Origin: an uncultured Christensenella sp. | GTDB lineage: Bacteria > Bacillota > Clostridia > Christensenellales > Pumilibacteraceae | Length of the DNA: 64,000 bases | Reading direction: 5' to 3' | Assembly (NCBI GenBank): GCA_910577995.1 | Contig: CAJTND010000003.1 | Coordinates: forward strand, 37,876 to 101,875 | Part shown: piece after piece, positions 41,982 through 50,730 of the stretch | Numbering within the stretch: the stretch's first letter is position 1 | How the letters are laid out: every line of letters starts with the position of its first letter | Made by a program: the position numbers and the translations under genes | Notes under the pieces: generated by a model | The model's input: only the letters and a program-made list of their open reading frames with translations | Told to the model about the DNA's origin: nothing | The model's database searches: none

Positions 41982-43388
41982 ATGAAAGTCTTAAAAACTA
42001 TCGCTAACTGCTGCGTGGTGTTCTTATGCGTCATCAGCGTATGCGTGATTATCGCTTTCGTGTATTACCACTATTTCGTCAAGGATACGACAATCGGCGT
42101 GAATAATATCGACAATCAGGTAGGGTTGGATATACAAGAAATTCTCAAAACCGACGACTTGACGGAAGCGGAAAAAGACGAACTTAAAGACCGGTATTTC
42201 TTGGAAGTTAATTATTACAGTAACGACAAAGGCAACGGTATTCAGTTACAGGAACTTAAAATGAACTACTTTACCACGCCGACGCTTACTTCCGCAAATT
42301 ACCGTTCTACGGGTATGCAGTATCTTGGAGATTACAAAGGCTTGCCGCTCAATACATGGGACGGCGCGACCGAAGTAAAAATCGCTAATCCATTCAGCAA
42401 TAAAAACCACAGTTATTACGGCACGAGCGACGCTTGCGTCGCTATCGCCAACAATTACGTGGATAAGAGTTTCAACTATTACGACTACACGAACGGCATA
42501 AATTGGAACGGTATCACGAACAACAACGGCAGTATCGCAACCGAACTCACGCGAAAGACGGAGTTTATTATTAAGATCGACGATAGGGCGTTCTCCATAC
42601 GGCTCGACAAGTATTTCGATAAAGACGTAGGGGATATACGCAACATCTTCGGTATCGGCTGGAAAGTCGGGGATATGTATAACCGCTATTATTACACCTA
42701 CGGCAGTCTGTTTCAGTCGTGTATGCAAGCGGTAAGAACGAATAGCGCAGGCTATGGCGATTACTATATCACGGTCGATTTGAGTTCGCTGTTCTCGATT
42801 AAGGAATACGACGTATCTTCGGGTAAATTCAAGACCGACGACGTAACGGACATTATAAAGACCTATTCGGTACTCAAATTCCATTACGACGAAAACGGCG
42901 CGAGAAATTCCACGCAGAGTATGTTCGGCATTATAGATAACAATTCCAAATACGACATATCCGAGGATAAAATCGACACGAACTATTGGCAAGAACGTAT
43001 GACGTATAACCTTGACGAAACAAGCAGGTATAACGGAGCAGAACTGTTCAATTACCGTTACAGCGACGTTTACGACGGGTATTTCGTATCGCTCACAATG
43101 GATGCCAAGAAAGTGTTTGCGAATATGCCGAGAACGAAAATCAAGATTGCGTTCGACTTGCAATCGTCGTATTTCACGGAAAAGCAAATGAAAATCGTCG
43201 GCTTCGATTACAACGCTTTCGAGGGCGTGGAGTTGGATACCGTCGAACTTCGGGGATATACGCAGAACTTCTATTTGCTCGAAAACTGCCTGAACGACAC
43301 CGGCTTAAAGACGTTCCGACACAGTGCGTACATTACGCTTTCGGGCGACAATGCGGGCAATGCAGAATATGGGGAGGTAGCGCTATGA
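41982..43388 (+). CDS. 468-aa membrane-anchored protein of the phage-like unit
   Basis: A single N-terminal membrane helix (about 7-31, 'VVFLCVISVCVIIAFVYYHYF'-type, given here only as its core) and a large outside part rich in Tyr, Asn and Asp with few cysteines. No domain recognised. AAAGGAGG is 5 nt before the ATG. Overlaps the next gene by 4 nt. By position between coat and Zot it is likely a minor virion or assembly protein. Confidence 0.6.
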   Translation: MKVLKTIANCCVVFLCVISVCVIIAFVYYHYFVKDTTIGVNNIDNQVGLDIQEILKTDDLTEAEKDELKDRYFLEVNYYSNDKGNGIQLQELKMNYFTTPTLTSANYRSTGMQYLGDYKGLPLNTWDGATEVKIANPFSNKNHSYYGTSDACVAIANNYVDKSFNYYDYTNGINWNGITNNNGSIATELTRKTEFIIKIDDRAFSIRLDKYFDKDVGDIRNIFGIGWKVGDMYNRYYYTYGSLFQSCMQAVRTNSAGYGDYYITVDLSSLFSIKEYDVSSGKFKTDDVTDIIKTYSVLKFHYDENGARNSTQSMFGIIDNNSKYDISEDKIDTNYWQERMTYNLDETSRYNGAELFNYRYSDVYDGYFVSLTMDAKKVFANMPRTKIKIAFDLQSSYFTEKQMKIVGFDYNAFEGVELDTVELRGYTQNFYLLENCLNDTGLKTFRHSAYITLSGDNAGNAEYGEVAL

Positions 43389-43924
43389 AGAAAGTAATCG
43401 GCTTGGTAATTCTCTATATTCTCGCGTTCGCGCTTATGGTTGCAGGGGTATTTTGCGGCTTGCAACTGTATAAGGAAATCAAAGCGGAAAGTTACGTCAA
43501 CGGCAGTATCGACATAAGCAACCGTTTCAGTCAAGAGAGTTTTATATATACGTCAACGAGCGTGGTTTTCTATCACGACCTTTACGACGATACGGATACT
43601 TACTATTTCGAGAAAGAACTGCTGAAAACGGAAAACTTCGACGGCGAACACAAAAAGTATAACGTGCTTTTGAACGATTACCTTTTGCTTAACGCGGATA
43701 TTAAAGCCGGCTCGGTGTATGCGACGGTATATCTGGATTTCTACAACACCGAGGGCGCAATCGTCAACAGCGCGGAAATGAAACTGTCGGTCAAGTTTTT
43801 GAGCGGCAAAACACAACTCACGCTTGCAACTACCGGAAACGCAAATGCTTCGTTCCTCGAACAGTATTTCACGGATAACGGTATTCGGTTGCAAATCATC
43901 GAAATCATACAAGGAGGTAATTAA
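43385..43924 (+). CDS. 179-aa membrane-anchored protein of the phage-like unit
   Basis: N-terminal membrane helix (about 4-26, 'VIGLVILYILAFALMVAGVF'), then a strand-rich outside domain of about 150 residues without cysteines or a known fold. Starts on the ATGA overlap with the 468-aa gene and stops directly before the next ATG. A minor coat or adaptor protein by context; no homology recognised. Confidence 0.6.
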   Translation: MKKVIGLVILYILAFALMVAGVFCGLQLYKEIKAESYVNGSIDISNRFSQESFIYTSTSVVFYHDLYDDTDTYYFEKELLKTENFDGEHKKYNVLLNDYLLLNADIKAGSVYATVYLDFYNTEGAIVNSAEMKLSVKFLSGKTQLTLATTGNANASFLEQYFTDNGIRLQIIEIIQGGN

Positions 43925-46414
43925 ATGTCAACGACAAAGAAAGTTTTAACAATCATTTTCAGCGTTCTTATCGTTGCAGCGTTCGCGTTCGTGCTTATCT
44001 GGGGCATCATAAATTGGTCGAAAGTCAAGGACGGAATGGCTGGCAACGGTTTGTACACACAAGAGGACGTACAGAACGCATACGAGGACGGATACAATAC
44101 CGCCCTTACGGACAAGAGCGAGTACGATAAACTCATAGAAGGGTATCGGGATACGATCACTACGCAGAACGACCAAATTTCACAGTATGCGAGCGAGGCG
44201 ACCGCGCTCAATAAGAGCATTAAAGATTATCAAGGGCAGGTAACGGCATTGACCGACCAAAAGACCGCGCTTGAAACGCAAATCGAAACGCTCAATACTA
44301 TCAAGGCGAGTAACGAAGCGACCATTTCCGACCTTAACGGACAGATTGCGGACTTGTCTAATCAGGTGCTTATCTTGCAAGCGAATAAGGACGAGAATGC
44401 GAATCAGATTACCGCGCTCAATAGTCAAATCGCTAATTTGCAAACACTGAATAATCAGTTGCAGGAAACCAACGAACTCAATCTTCGCACGATAAACGGA
44501 CTGAACGCCCAAATTGCAAGTCTTAATAATCAGATCGCCGACCTTACGTTGCAAATGCAAAACAATTCGTCAACGGTCAATGCGCTCAACGTCAAGATTG
44601 CGGAATTGCAAAAGTCCGTCAGTTACTATGAACAGTATCTGCAAAGTCTTGAAAGCGGCGAACAGGTCGTAGCCACGTTTGAGTTTGACGGCAGCGTTTA
44701 CAACATTCAAGTCGTCAACAAAAATTCGTTGCTTACAGTAACCGAGCCTACTTCTACGGCTTACGTTATTTTCAACGGCTGGACGGTAGACGGAGAGCCT
44801 ATCGACCTTGCGACTTACCGCATTACGGCGAATACAAGAATTATTGCCGACGTAACGCACAAATACGAAGTCAACTTCATGGCGGACGGGGCAAATCACA
44901 ACAGCCAAATCGTATTGAAAGATGCAAAGGTTACGATACCTGCCAATCCCGTGAAAAACGGCTATGTGTTTGACGGTTGGACGCTTGACGGAAACAACGT
45001 CGTCAATCTTTCTACTTATACGATTACACAAAATACGACGTTCACGGCAAAGTTCACGAAATTATATTCGGTAATCTTCAAGTATGAGGATACCACGTTA
45101 AAGACAGACACCGTAAAGAGCGGGAATTACGCGACAGCACCTACGACGAGTAGCACGGCGTACAAAGTATTCAACGGCTGGAAAGTCAACGGAATAGCGG
45201 TTGCGGTAGGTGAATATCGCATTACAGCCGACACCGTTTTCGTAGCAGATATTACTTACAAATACGACGTTAAGTTTATGGCGGACGGTAAAGTGCATAG
45301 CGCGCAAATAATCGAAAAGAACGGAAAACCTACCGTACCGAGCAATCCGACGAAAGACAAGTATGTGTTTACGGGTTGGTCGCTTGATGGGACGGCGTCG
45401 ATTGACGTTAGCAAATATGTCATTATGGAAAACACAACCTTTACGGCATTGTGGAAACTTGACGATTTCACCGTTACGTTCAAGGTAGGGAATACGACTT
45501 ACAATACGCAAAAGGTTGCGAATAACGGCAAGCCCGAATATCCTGCAATCCCTTCAAAGAGCGGATATGCGTTCTACGGCTGGTCGGTGGACGGTAAAAA
45601 TGTAATCGACCAAAGCAAATACACGGTTACGCAGGATACGACGTTCACGGCAATATTCGTCGAGCCTTACGGTCTGTTTAATGCCGACGGACAAGTAGTC
45701 AAGACGTGGGATCAACTAATTTCGGAAAAGTATTTTGCTATCACCGAATATAACGAACTCACGCCGGGAACGAACAAAGGCAGAACGGAATTAAGCGGAA
45801 AACTCGTTATTCCGTCAGGAATAACTACATTGGGCGAATATATGCCTATCGGAGATTTAGTAGGTGTGTTCGATGGTTGCTCGAAACTGACGGAAGTCGT
45901 TATACCGAACTCTGTTACGAGTATCTTATATGCAACATTCAAAGGCTGTACTTCGTTGACAAAATTCGTTATGCCTAACAATGTAACTAATTTAGGCGAC
46001 GAAGCGTTTATGAACTGCACGTCGTTAAAGAGCGTTACGTTCTCCGAAGGTCTGACGAGTATCGGCAACAGCGCATTTGAAAATTGTACAGTATTGACCG
46101 ACGTCGAATTGCCGCACAACCTTATGTATCTCGGCGGTCGCGCATTTGCAAACTGCAAAGGGCTTAAATACATCTTCTTGCCCGAAAGTATTGTTGCAAT
46201 CTATTCTTCTTGGTATGACGAGTCGCCGTTCTACGGTTGCAGGGACAATCTCGGTTTCTATGTTGAGCCTTACGAAATTCCTTCCGAATGGGGCAATTAT
46301 TGGAGTTGTATAAGCGATATGGGCGACGGTTACGGCGTTATGTTCACTGCCTGTTCGTATGACTACTATTTAGAACTCATCCAAAAGCCGCAGGGCGGAG
46401 GAATTGTAACTTGA
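43925..46414 (+). CDS. 829-aa adhesin-like protein: coiled coil, InlB-type repeats, leucine-rich repeats
   Basis: Order: membrane helix (about 8-29), linker, long Leu/Gln/Asn-rich coiled coil (about 65-240), four to five Listeria-Bacteroides/InlB_B-type repeats (about 245-580; units like 'VFDGWTLDGNNVV' and 'FYGWSVDGKNVID'), then BspA-type leucine-rich repeats (about 620-760; 'LTEVVIPNSVTSI', 'LKSVTFSEGLTSIGN'). No LPxTG anchor. Such modules bind host or neighbour cell surfaces. With the membrane helix at the N-terminus and its place before zot, it could be the receptor-binding tip protein of the phage-like unit. AAGGAGG lies 7 nt upstream. Confidence 0.75.
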   Translation: MSTTKKVLTIIFSVLIVAAFAFVLIWGIINWSKVKDGMAGNGLYTQEDVQNAYEDGYNTALTDKSEYDKLIEGYRDTITTQNDQISQYASEATALNKSIKDYQGQVTALTDQKTALETQIETLNTIKASNEATISDLNGQIADLSNQVLILQANKDENANQITALNSQIANLQTLNNQLQETNELNLRTINGLNAQIASLNNQIADLTLQMQNNSSTVNALNVKIAELQKSVSYYEQYLQSLESGEQVVATFEFDGSVYNIQVVNKNSLLTVTEPTSTAYVIFNGWTVDGEPIDLATYRITANTRIIADVTHKYEVNFMADGANHNSQIVLKDAKVTIPANPVKNGYVFDGWTLDGNNVVNLSTYTITQNTTFTAKFTKLYSVIFKYEDTTLKTDTVKSGNYATAPTTSSTAYKVFNGWKVNGIAVAVGEYRITADTVFVADITYKYDVKFMADGKVHSAQIIEKNGKPTVPSNPTKDKYVFTGWSLDGTASIDVSKYVIMENTTFTALWKLDDFTVTFKVGNTTYNTQKVANNGKPEYPAIPSKSGYAFYGWSVDGKNVIDQSKYTVTQDTTFTAIFVEPYGLFNADGQVVKTWDQLISEKYFAITEYNELTPGTNKGRTELSGKLVIPSGITTLGEYMPIGDLVGVFDGCSKLTEVVIPNSVTSILYATFKGCTSLTKFVMPNNVTNLGDEAFMNCTSLKSVTFSEGLTSIGNSAFENCTVLTDVELPHNLMYLGGRAFANCKGLKYIFLPESIVAIYSSWYDESPFYGCRDNLGFYVEPYEIPSEWGNYWSCISDMGDGYGVMFTACSYDYYLELIQKPQGGGIVT

Positions 46415-46415
46415 C

Positions 46416-47240
46416 ATGATAACCATAATCTTCGCACCGCCGAGAACGGGTAAGACGTGTTTTATGACGCACGTCGCGCACGAAACGGCGTTCGACTACG
46501 AGCGGAACAAACGGATGCGGAGAGAGATACAATGCAAAATTATGGGCGGGTTCGGAGAAATCCGAACCTTGCCTACGCATTGTGTATCCGCTAATTACGA
46601 TATGGTGTTCCATAAACGTAGGTATAGTCCGAGATACAGCCGCAGAATAAACCCGTACAGATTGGGGTTTGCGAATCCGTTTGTGGATACGCATTTCAAT
46701 CTTCCGTTCGAGCGCATATTTATCACCGAAGCGCAGAAGTATTTGAACAGCCGAATGAGTATGTATTTTCCTGATTGGCAATCGAGATGGTACGAGCAGC
46801 ACGGACACAACGATTTGGACGTTTATCTTGATACCCAAAGACCTATGTTGATCGACGTCAATATACGGGAATTAAGTCGGTTCATAGAGATTATGCGTTT
46901 GGAGTTCTCGTATAACGGCTACGGCAGAATAGACGGTATGCGCTGGCATATCCGCCGCATAGAGAACAGTTCGCTTTTCGATAAATACATGGCGAGCGGT
47001 AAACAGGATAAAACGTGCTATACCGAAGATATTGTTACGGCGGACTACAACGTGTTTGATTGCTATGACAGTCAGTGCTGTAAACCCAAATTCTACGAAG
47101 GGCATTTCGACAGCGATTTCGATTACAGTATCGCAACACCTACCGAGCAGACGCGAGAAGGGTATATGCGGTATTTAGCCGAGAACGACGACGAACTGCC
47201 GGACGGATACTACCAAAAGAGAGGTAAACAGGTATGTTGA
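46416..47240 (+). CDS. Zot-like ATPase (filamentous phage assembly protein)
   Basis: 274 aa. Walker A 'APPRTGKT' at residues 7-14; Walker B-like 'RIFITEAQKYL' at 100-110; 'HGHNDLDVYLDTQRP' at 129-143 is the sensor region ('HxxxDxxxxTQ') diagnostic of Zot/pI. In classical filamentous phages this protein drives extrusion of ssDNA through the membrane. No C-terminal membrane helix or outside domain is seen, unlike pI. It starts one base after the adhesin-like gene and overlaps the next gene by 7 nt. Confidence 0.85.
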   Translation: MITIIFAPPRTGKTCFMTHVAHETAFDYERNKRMRREIQCKIMGGFGEIRTLPTHCVSANYDMVFHKRRYSPRYSRRINPYRLGFANPFVDTHFNLPFERIFITEAQKYLNSRMSMYFPDWQSRWYEQHGHNDLDVYLDTQRPMLIDVNIRELSRFIEIMRLEFSYNGYGRIDGMRWHIRRIENSSLFDKYMASGKQDKTCYTEDIVTADYNVFDCYDSQCCKPKFYEGHFDSDFDYSIATPTEQTREGYMRYLAENDDELPDGYYQKRGKQVC

Positions 47241-47554
47241 ATTACAACAAAAATAAACTCATCAACGAGTGCCTTGTGAGGTATTACGAAACCTTTTCGC
47301 ATACGCTCGATACCGCCGATTTTGTTCCCGAAAAGTATAACGATAAAATTAACGCTTACATCTTCAAAAATATGAAGAAGTCATTTAAGAAAGTAGATCG
47401 GGAAGATAAGCGTTACCAGAGGCAGGCAGTTAAAAAGCAAAAACGTAAAGTCAAGCAGGACAAGTGCCGATTGAAAGCCGAAAAGAAAGCGGCGAAAAAG
47501 GCGGCGCGGCTCGCTAAAAAGCAAGCCCAAAAATCTAAAAAAGGAGGCAAATAA
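47234..47554 (+). CDS. 106-aa highly basic protein
   Basis: The last 55 residues are almost purely Lys/Arg/Ala/Gln ('KRKVKQDKCRLKAEKKAAKK'), the first 50 are mixed ('ECLVRYYETFSHTLDTADF'). Likely binds nucleic acid or DNA for packaging; no family recognised. The start overlaps the zot gene by 7 nt, with AGAGG upstream. Confidence 0.55.
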   Translation: MLNYNKNKLINECLVRYYETFSHTLDTADFVPEKYNDKINAYIFKNMKKSFKKVDREDKRYQRQAVKKQKRKVKQDKCRLKAEKKAAKKAARLAKKQAQKSKKGGK

Positions 47555-47556
47555 GC

Positions 47557-47769
47557 GTGGGATTTTTTAATAGCAGACATAAGCGATTGGCTCGCAAATA
47601 TACCGTGAGCGAACTCAAAGACGGATACCGTTACAGTGAAAGCGAACTGCATGAAGCGGCGCAGAGCGGCGACAAACAGGCTCTTAAACGTGCAATGAAA
47701 GTTCACGGCAATTTCGAGTACGCTTTGCTTTACAAGAACACGCCGGAATACAATAAGCGGCGCAAGTAA
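47557..47769 (+). CDS. 70-aa protein, GTG start
   Basis: Starts 'VGFFNSRHKRLARKYTVSEL', charged and helical, no membrane segment. AAAGGAGG lies 9-10 nt before the GTG, overlapping the end of the previous gene. No family recognised; its position between the zot and rep genes suggests a small phage accessory. Confidence 0.55.
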   Translation: MGFFNSRHKRLARKYTVSELKDGYRYSESELHEAAQSGDKQALKRAMKVHGNFEYALLYKNTPEYNKRRK

Positions 47770-47804
47770 TTTAATATGACGGTTATCCCTCGTGAAAAAC
47801 AAAT

Positions 47805-48839
47805 ATGGCATACGGAGAAACCAAGGTATATTATGACGGTTCGCATTATATAGCGATACCGCATACGGAACGCCCGAAGCGTTACCGTCCGAAGCCCGTG
47901 GAAGAAGAAATAACCGTCGTTGAAACAACGGACGAAGGCTCTGAAACCGTAAAGGCGACAGAGCCTTTAATTTCCGCTGTAAGCGACGAAAAAGACGGGG
48001 CGGAAGAAGTTATAGCAGACGGGAATAATGGCGCGGAAAAGGCTGTTACGGCGTCAAAAATCGAACGCAAGATGACGCGAAAAGAACTGTTTGACGAACT
48101 ATATAAAAAGTATTTAGATCTGCCGAAAAAAGAACGGCATTATAAGATTATGGAGGGTATGGAAGCGTATTTCGATACGGTAGAGCAACTGAAATGGTAT
48201 GTCGATTTAGGGTTTGAGCGAAAGTATAGAAACTTGGTTGCTCGTCGTATTCGTATGGTAAGAAAAGCGCGTTTAGCGCAATTTAATTATTTTTGTACAT
48301 TTACGTATTCGGACGAAAAACAAACGGAGGACAGTTTCAAAAAAGGCTTACAGACGTGTTTTCGGAATTTAGTTTACCGAAACGGCTGGAAGTATATGGG
48401 GGTATGGGAACGCTCGCCGGAAAAGCATCGATTGCATTTTCACGGCTTATTTTCCATTTCTCCGGAAAAGATGGTCGGCACGCTTAACGAAAAAAGGGAT
48501 TTCAGTACGGCGCAACATAGGATGCAAACGATATTACAGAACGATTATTTTGAAAAGCGGTTCGGGCGAAACGATTTCAAAGAACTCAATCCGCATTTAT
48601 TAGGCGAATCGATTGCTTACCTGATGAAGTACATAGAGAAAACGGGGGAAAAGATAGTGTACAGCAAAGGACTGTACCAATATTTCATATCCGACATTAT
48701 GGACGAGGACATAGTATGCCCGACAGGACAAGAGGGAAAGAAATTGCTTTTGTTCGATAACTTCAAGTGCTGGGACGAAGGACTATACATGGGACGAGTA
48801 TGCCCCGAAGTAATAGAGCAAATGCGAAAATGTAACTGA
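47805..48839 (+). CDS. HUH replication initiator (rolling circle)
   Basis: 344 aa. Motif 1 'FNYFCTFTYSD' (160-170), the metal-binding HUH 'HRLHFHGLF' (H211, H213) and the two-tyrosine motif 'AYLMKYIEKTG' (Y272, Y276, three residues apart), as in phage-type Rep proteins (superfamily I). It would nick the origin, covalently bind the 5' end and start rolling-circle replication to make ssDNA. The first 90 residues are an acidic low-complexity extension. Followed directly by the inverted repeats of the putative origin. Confidence 0.85.
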   Translation: MAYGETKVYYDGSHYIAIPHTERPKRYRPKPVEEEITVVETTDEGSETVKATEPLISAVSDEKDGAEEVIADGNNGAEKAVTASKIERKMTRKELFDELYKKYLDLPKKERHYKIMEGMEAYFDTVEQLKWYVDLGFERKYRNLVARRIRMVRKARLAQFNYFCTFTYSDEKQTEDSFKKGLQTCFRNLVYRNGWKYMGVWERSPEKHRLHFHGLFSISPEKMVGTLNEKRDFSTAQHRMQTILQNDYFEKRFGRNDFKELNPHLLGESIAYLMKYIEKTGEKIVYSKGLYQYFISDIMDEDIVCPTGQEGKKLLLFDNFKCWDEGLYMGRVCPEVIEQMRKCN

Positions 48840-48858
48840 CAGCGCGGCGGCGAGAAAG

Positions 48859-48900
48859 AAATACGGCGAGCACGATAAGCCTGCGCGTGCCGCCGTATTT
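48859..48900. repeat. Inverted repeat 1 after rep
   Basis: AAATACGGCG (48859-48868) pairs with CGCCGTATTT (48891-48900), extended by an AGCACG/CGTGC helix. A candidate element of the origin or the packaging signal. Confidence 0.7.
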
Positions 48901-48950
48901 CCGCCGACGCGATTGTTGCTACCGACGTTTCGGTGTGTTTGGTGGGTTGT

Positions 48951-49015
48951 GCGTAGCGTGTGCTTGTCGGCGACGCGAAGCGGCGCCCTCGTATCAAGAC
49001 AAGCACACGCTACGC
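48951..49015. repeat. 18-bp perfect inverted repeat, putative origin or packaging signal
   Basis: GCGTAGCGTGTGCTTGTC (48951-48968) is the exact reverse complement of 48998-49015, around a 29-nt loop that holds a smaller GGCG/CGCC hairpin. In ssDNA form this gives a long, branched hairpin. It lies at the downstream edge of the phage-like unit, 112 nt after rep. The 298-bp gap 48,840-49,137 holds this, the smaller inverted repeat and the hsdM promoter. Confidence 0.75.
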
Positions 49016-49057
49016 TCTCAAATTCAAGAATTGTCCCTTATTTAAGGCACGTTGCAC

Positions 49058-49086
49058 TTGATTATTCTGTCGAAATTTGGTATAAT
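49058..49086 (+). promoter_or_regulatory. Promoter of hsdM
   Basis: TTGATT, 17 nt, TATAAT, 51 nt before the ATG. Confidence 0.8.
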
Positions 49087-49137
49087 GCTATTTGTGGAAT
49101 TGTAGTGTTCTGCGGAATATCGAAAGAGGTGCAAGAA

Positions 49138-50730
49138 ATGGCAAAGGCGCAAAAGCAAGAGAAATCAATGGAAGCCGCTTTATGGGAGGCTGCGAATAAA
49201 TTAAGAGGTAACGTAGAACCGTCGGAGTATAAGCACGTCGTTTTGAGTCTTATTTTCTTGAAGTATGCAAGCGATAGGTTTGAAGAACGCAAGCAGGAAC
49301 TTATTAACGAAGGCAAAGGCGCATACGTCGATATAGTCGAATTTTACACGCAGAAAAGCATTTTCTATATTCCCGAAAATTCCCGTTGGTCTTACATTAT
49401 GTCGCAGGCAAAGCAACCGGACATTGCTTTGAAAATCGATACTGCGCTTTATAATATCGAGCAGAAAAACAAAACGCTGAAAGGCGCATTGCCCGATAAC
49501 TATTATTCCCGTCTTGGTCTTGACGTTTCAAAACTTTCGTCGCTTTTGGACGAACTGAATAAAATCGAACTGACGAAGGACAAAGAACAGGACGTAATGG
49601 GTAGAGTTTACGAATATTTTCTTTCCAACTTCGCATTACAGGAAGGAAAGGGAAAAGGCGAGTTCTACACTCCGAAATGTATCGTTAATTTGATTGCCGA
49701 AATGATAGAGCCGTTCAAAGGCACGATATATGATCCGTGTTGCGGTTCGGGCGGTATGTTCGTTCAGTCTATGAAGTTTGTACAGAGCCATAACGGTAAC
49801 ACGAGAGAAATTGCCGTTTACGGACAGGAAGCGACAAGTACCACAATGAAGTTGGCGAAAATGAACCTTGCTATCCGCGGCATTAACAGCGACTTGGGCG
49901 AGATTGCAGTAAGCACGTTTACGAACGACCAGCATAGAGATAGAAAGTTCGATTTCATTATGGCTAATCCGCCGTTCAACCAAAAGTCGTGGCGTGAAGA
50001 AAACGAACTTACAGACGATCACCGTTGGGACGGATACGCTGTTCCGCCTACGAGCAATGCGAATTACGGCTGGATATTGCACATGGTATCGCACCTGTCG
50101 CAAAACGGTGTTGCGGGCTTCCTTCTTGCGAATGGCGCGTTGTCCGGCGACGGAACGGAACTTGCAATCAGGAAGCAACTCATAGAAAACGATTTGGTAG
50201 AGGCAATCGTCATCTTGCCGAGAAACCTTTTCTATACGACCGATATAAGCGTTACTTTATGGATAATCAATAAGAACAAAAAGGCAAGAACGGTTACGCA
50301 GAACGGCGTAATGAAAAAGTATCGGGACAGAACGCACGAAGTTTTGTTTATGGACTTGCGGCAGATGGGTTCACCGTATGAAAAGAAATACATCGAACTC
50401 ACAGACGAGGACAGAACAAAAGTTGCGGCTACATACCACACTTGGCAAACGTCGATAGACGAATACGAGGACGTTCCCGAATATTGCTTTTCGGCGCATC
50501 TCGACGATATAGAAGTAGACGGCGAAACGGTAAAGGGTATCAGAAGCAAGGGTTATTCGCTCGTGCCGAGCAAATATATCAAATTCGTAAACCGCGATGA
50601 AGATATAGACTACGATACGAAAATGAAACAGTTACAAGAGGAATTAACGGATTTATTAAGGCAGGAAGAACAATCGAAAACGGATTTGCTGAACGTCTTT
50701 AAGGAGTTGGGGTATGAAATCAAACTATAA
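49138..50730 (+). CDS. hsdM: Type I restriction-modification DNA methylase subunit
   Basis: 530 aa adenine-N6 methylase. N-terminal HsdM domain 'ALWEAANKLRGNVEPSEYKHVVL', SAM site 'DPCCGSGGMF', catalytic 'NPPFNQKSW'. It methylates the host DNA as M2S. The ATG at 49138 has GAGGTG 10 nt upstream and begins the family sequence; an open extension upstream to 48913 covers the origin region and is not coding. Overlaps hsdS by 17 nt. Confidence 0.95.
   Translation: MAKAQKQEKSMEAALWEAANKLRGNVEPSEYKHVVLSLIFLKYASDRFEERKQELINEGKGAYVDIVEFYTQKSIFYIPENSRWSYIMSQAKQPDIALKIDTALYNIEQKNKTLKGALPDNYYSRLGLDVSKLSSLLDELNKIELTKDKEQDVMGRVYEYFLSNFALQEGKGKGEFYTPKCIVNLIAEMIEPFKGTIYDPCCGSGGMFVQSMKFVQSHNGNTREIAVYGQEATSTTMKLAKMNLAIRGINSDLGEIAVSTFTNDQHRDRKFDFIMANPPFNQKSWREENELTDDHRWDGYAVPPTSNANYGWILHMVSHLSQNGVAGFLLANGALSGDGTELAIRKQLIENDLVEAIVILPRNLFYTTDISVTLWIINKNKKARTVTQNGVMKKYRDRTHEVLFMDLRQMGSPYEKKYIELTDEDRTKVAATYHTWQTSIDEYEDVPEYCFSAHLDDIEVDGETVKGIRSKGYSLVPSKYIKFVNRDEDIDYDTKMKQLQEELTDLLRQEEQSKTDLLNVFKELGYEIKL

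Noticed and set aside
46416..47240. The Zot-like protein as a secreted toxin
   Set aside because: The motifs are those of the assembly ATPase; no toxin-type C-terminal part or membrane helix is present.
48913..49137. N-terminal extension of hsdM upstream to 48913
   Set aside because: It would translate the inverted repeats and the promoter; family start and ribosome-binding site are at 49138.
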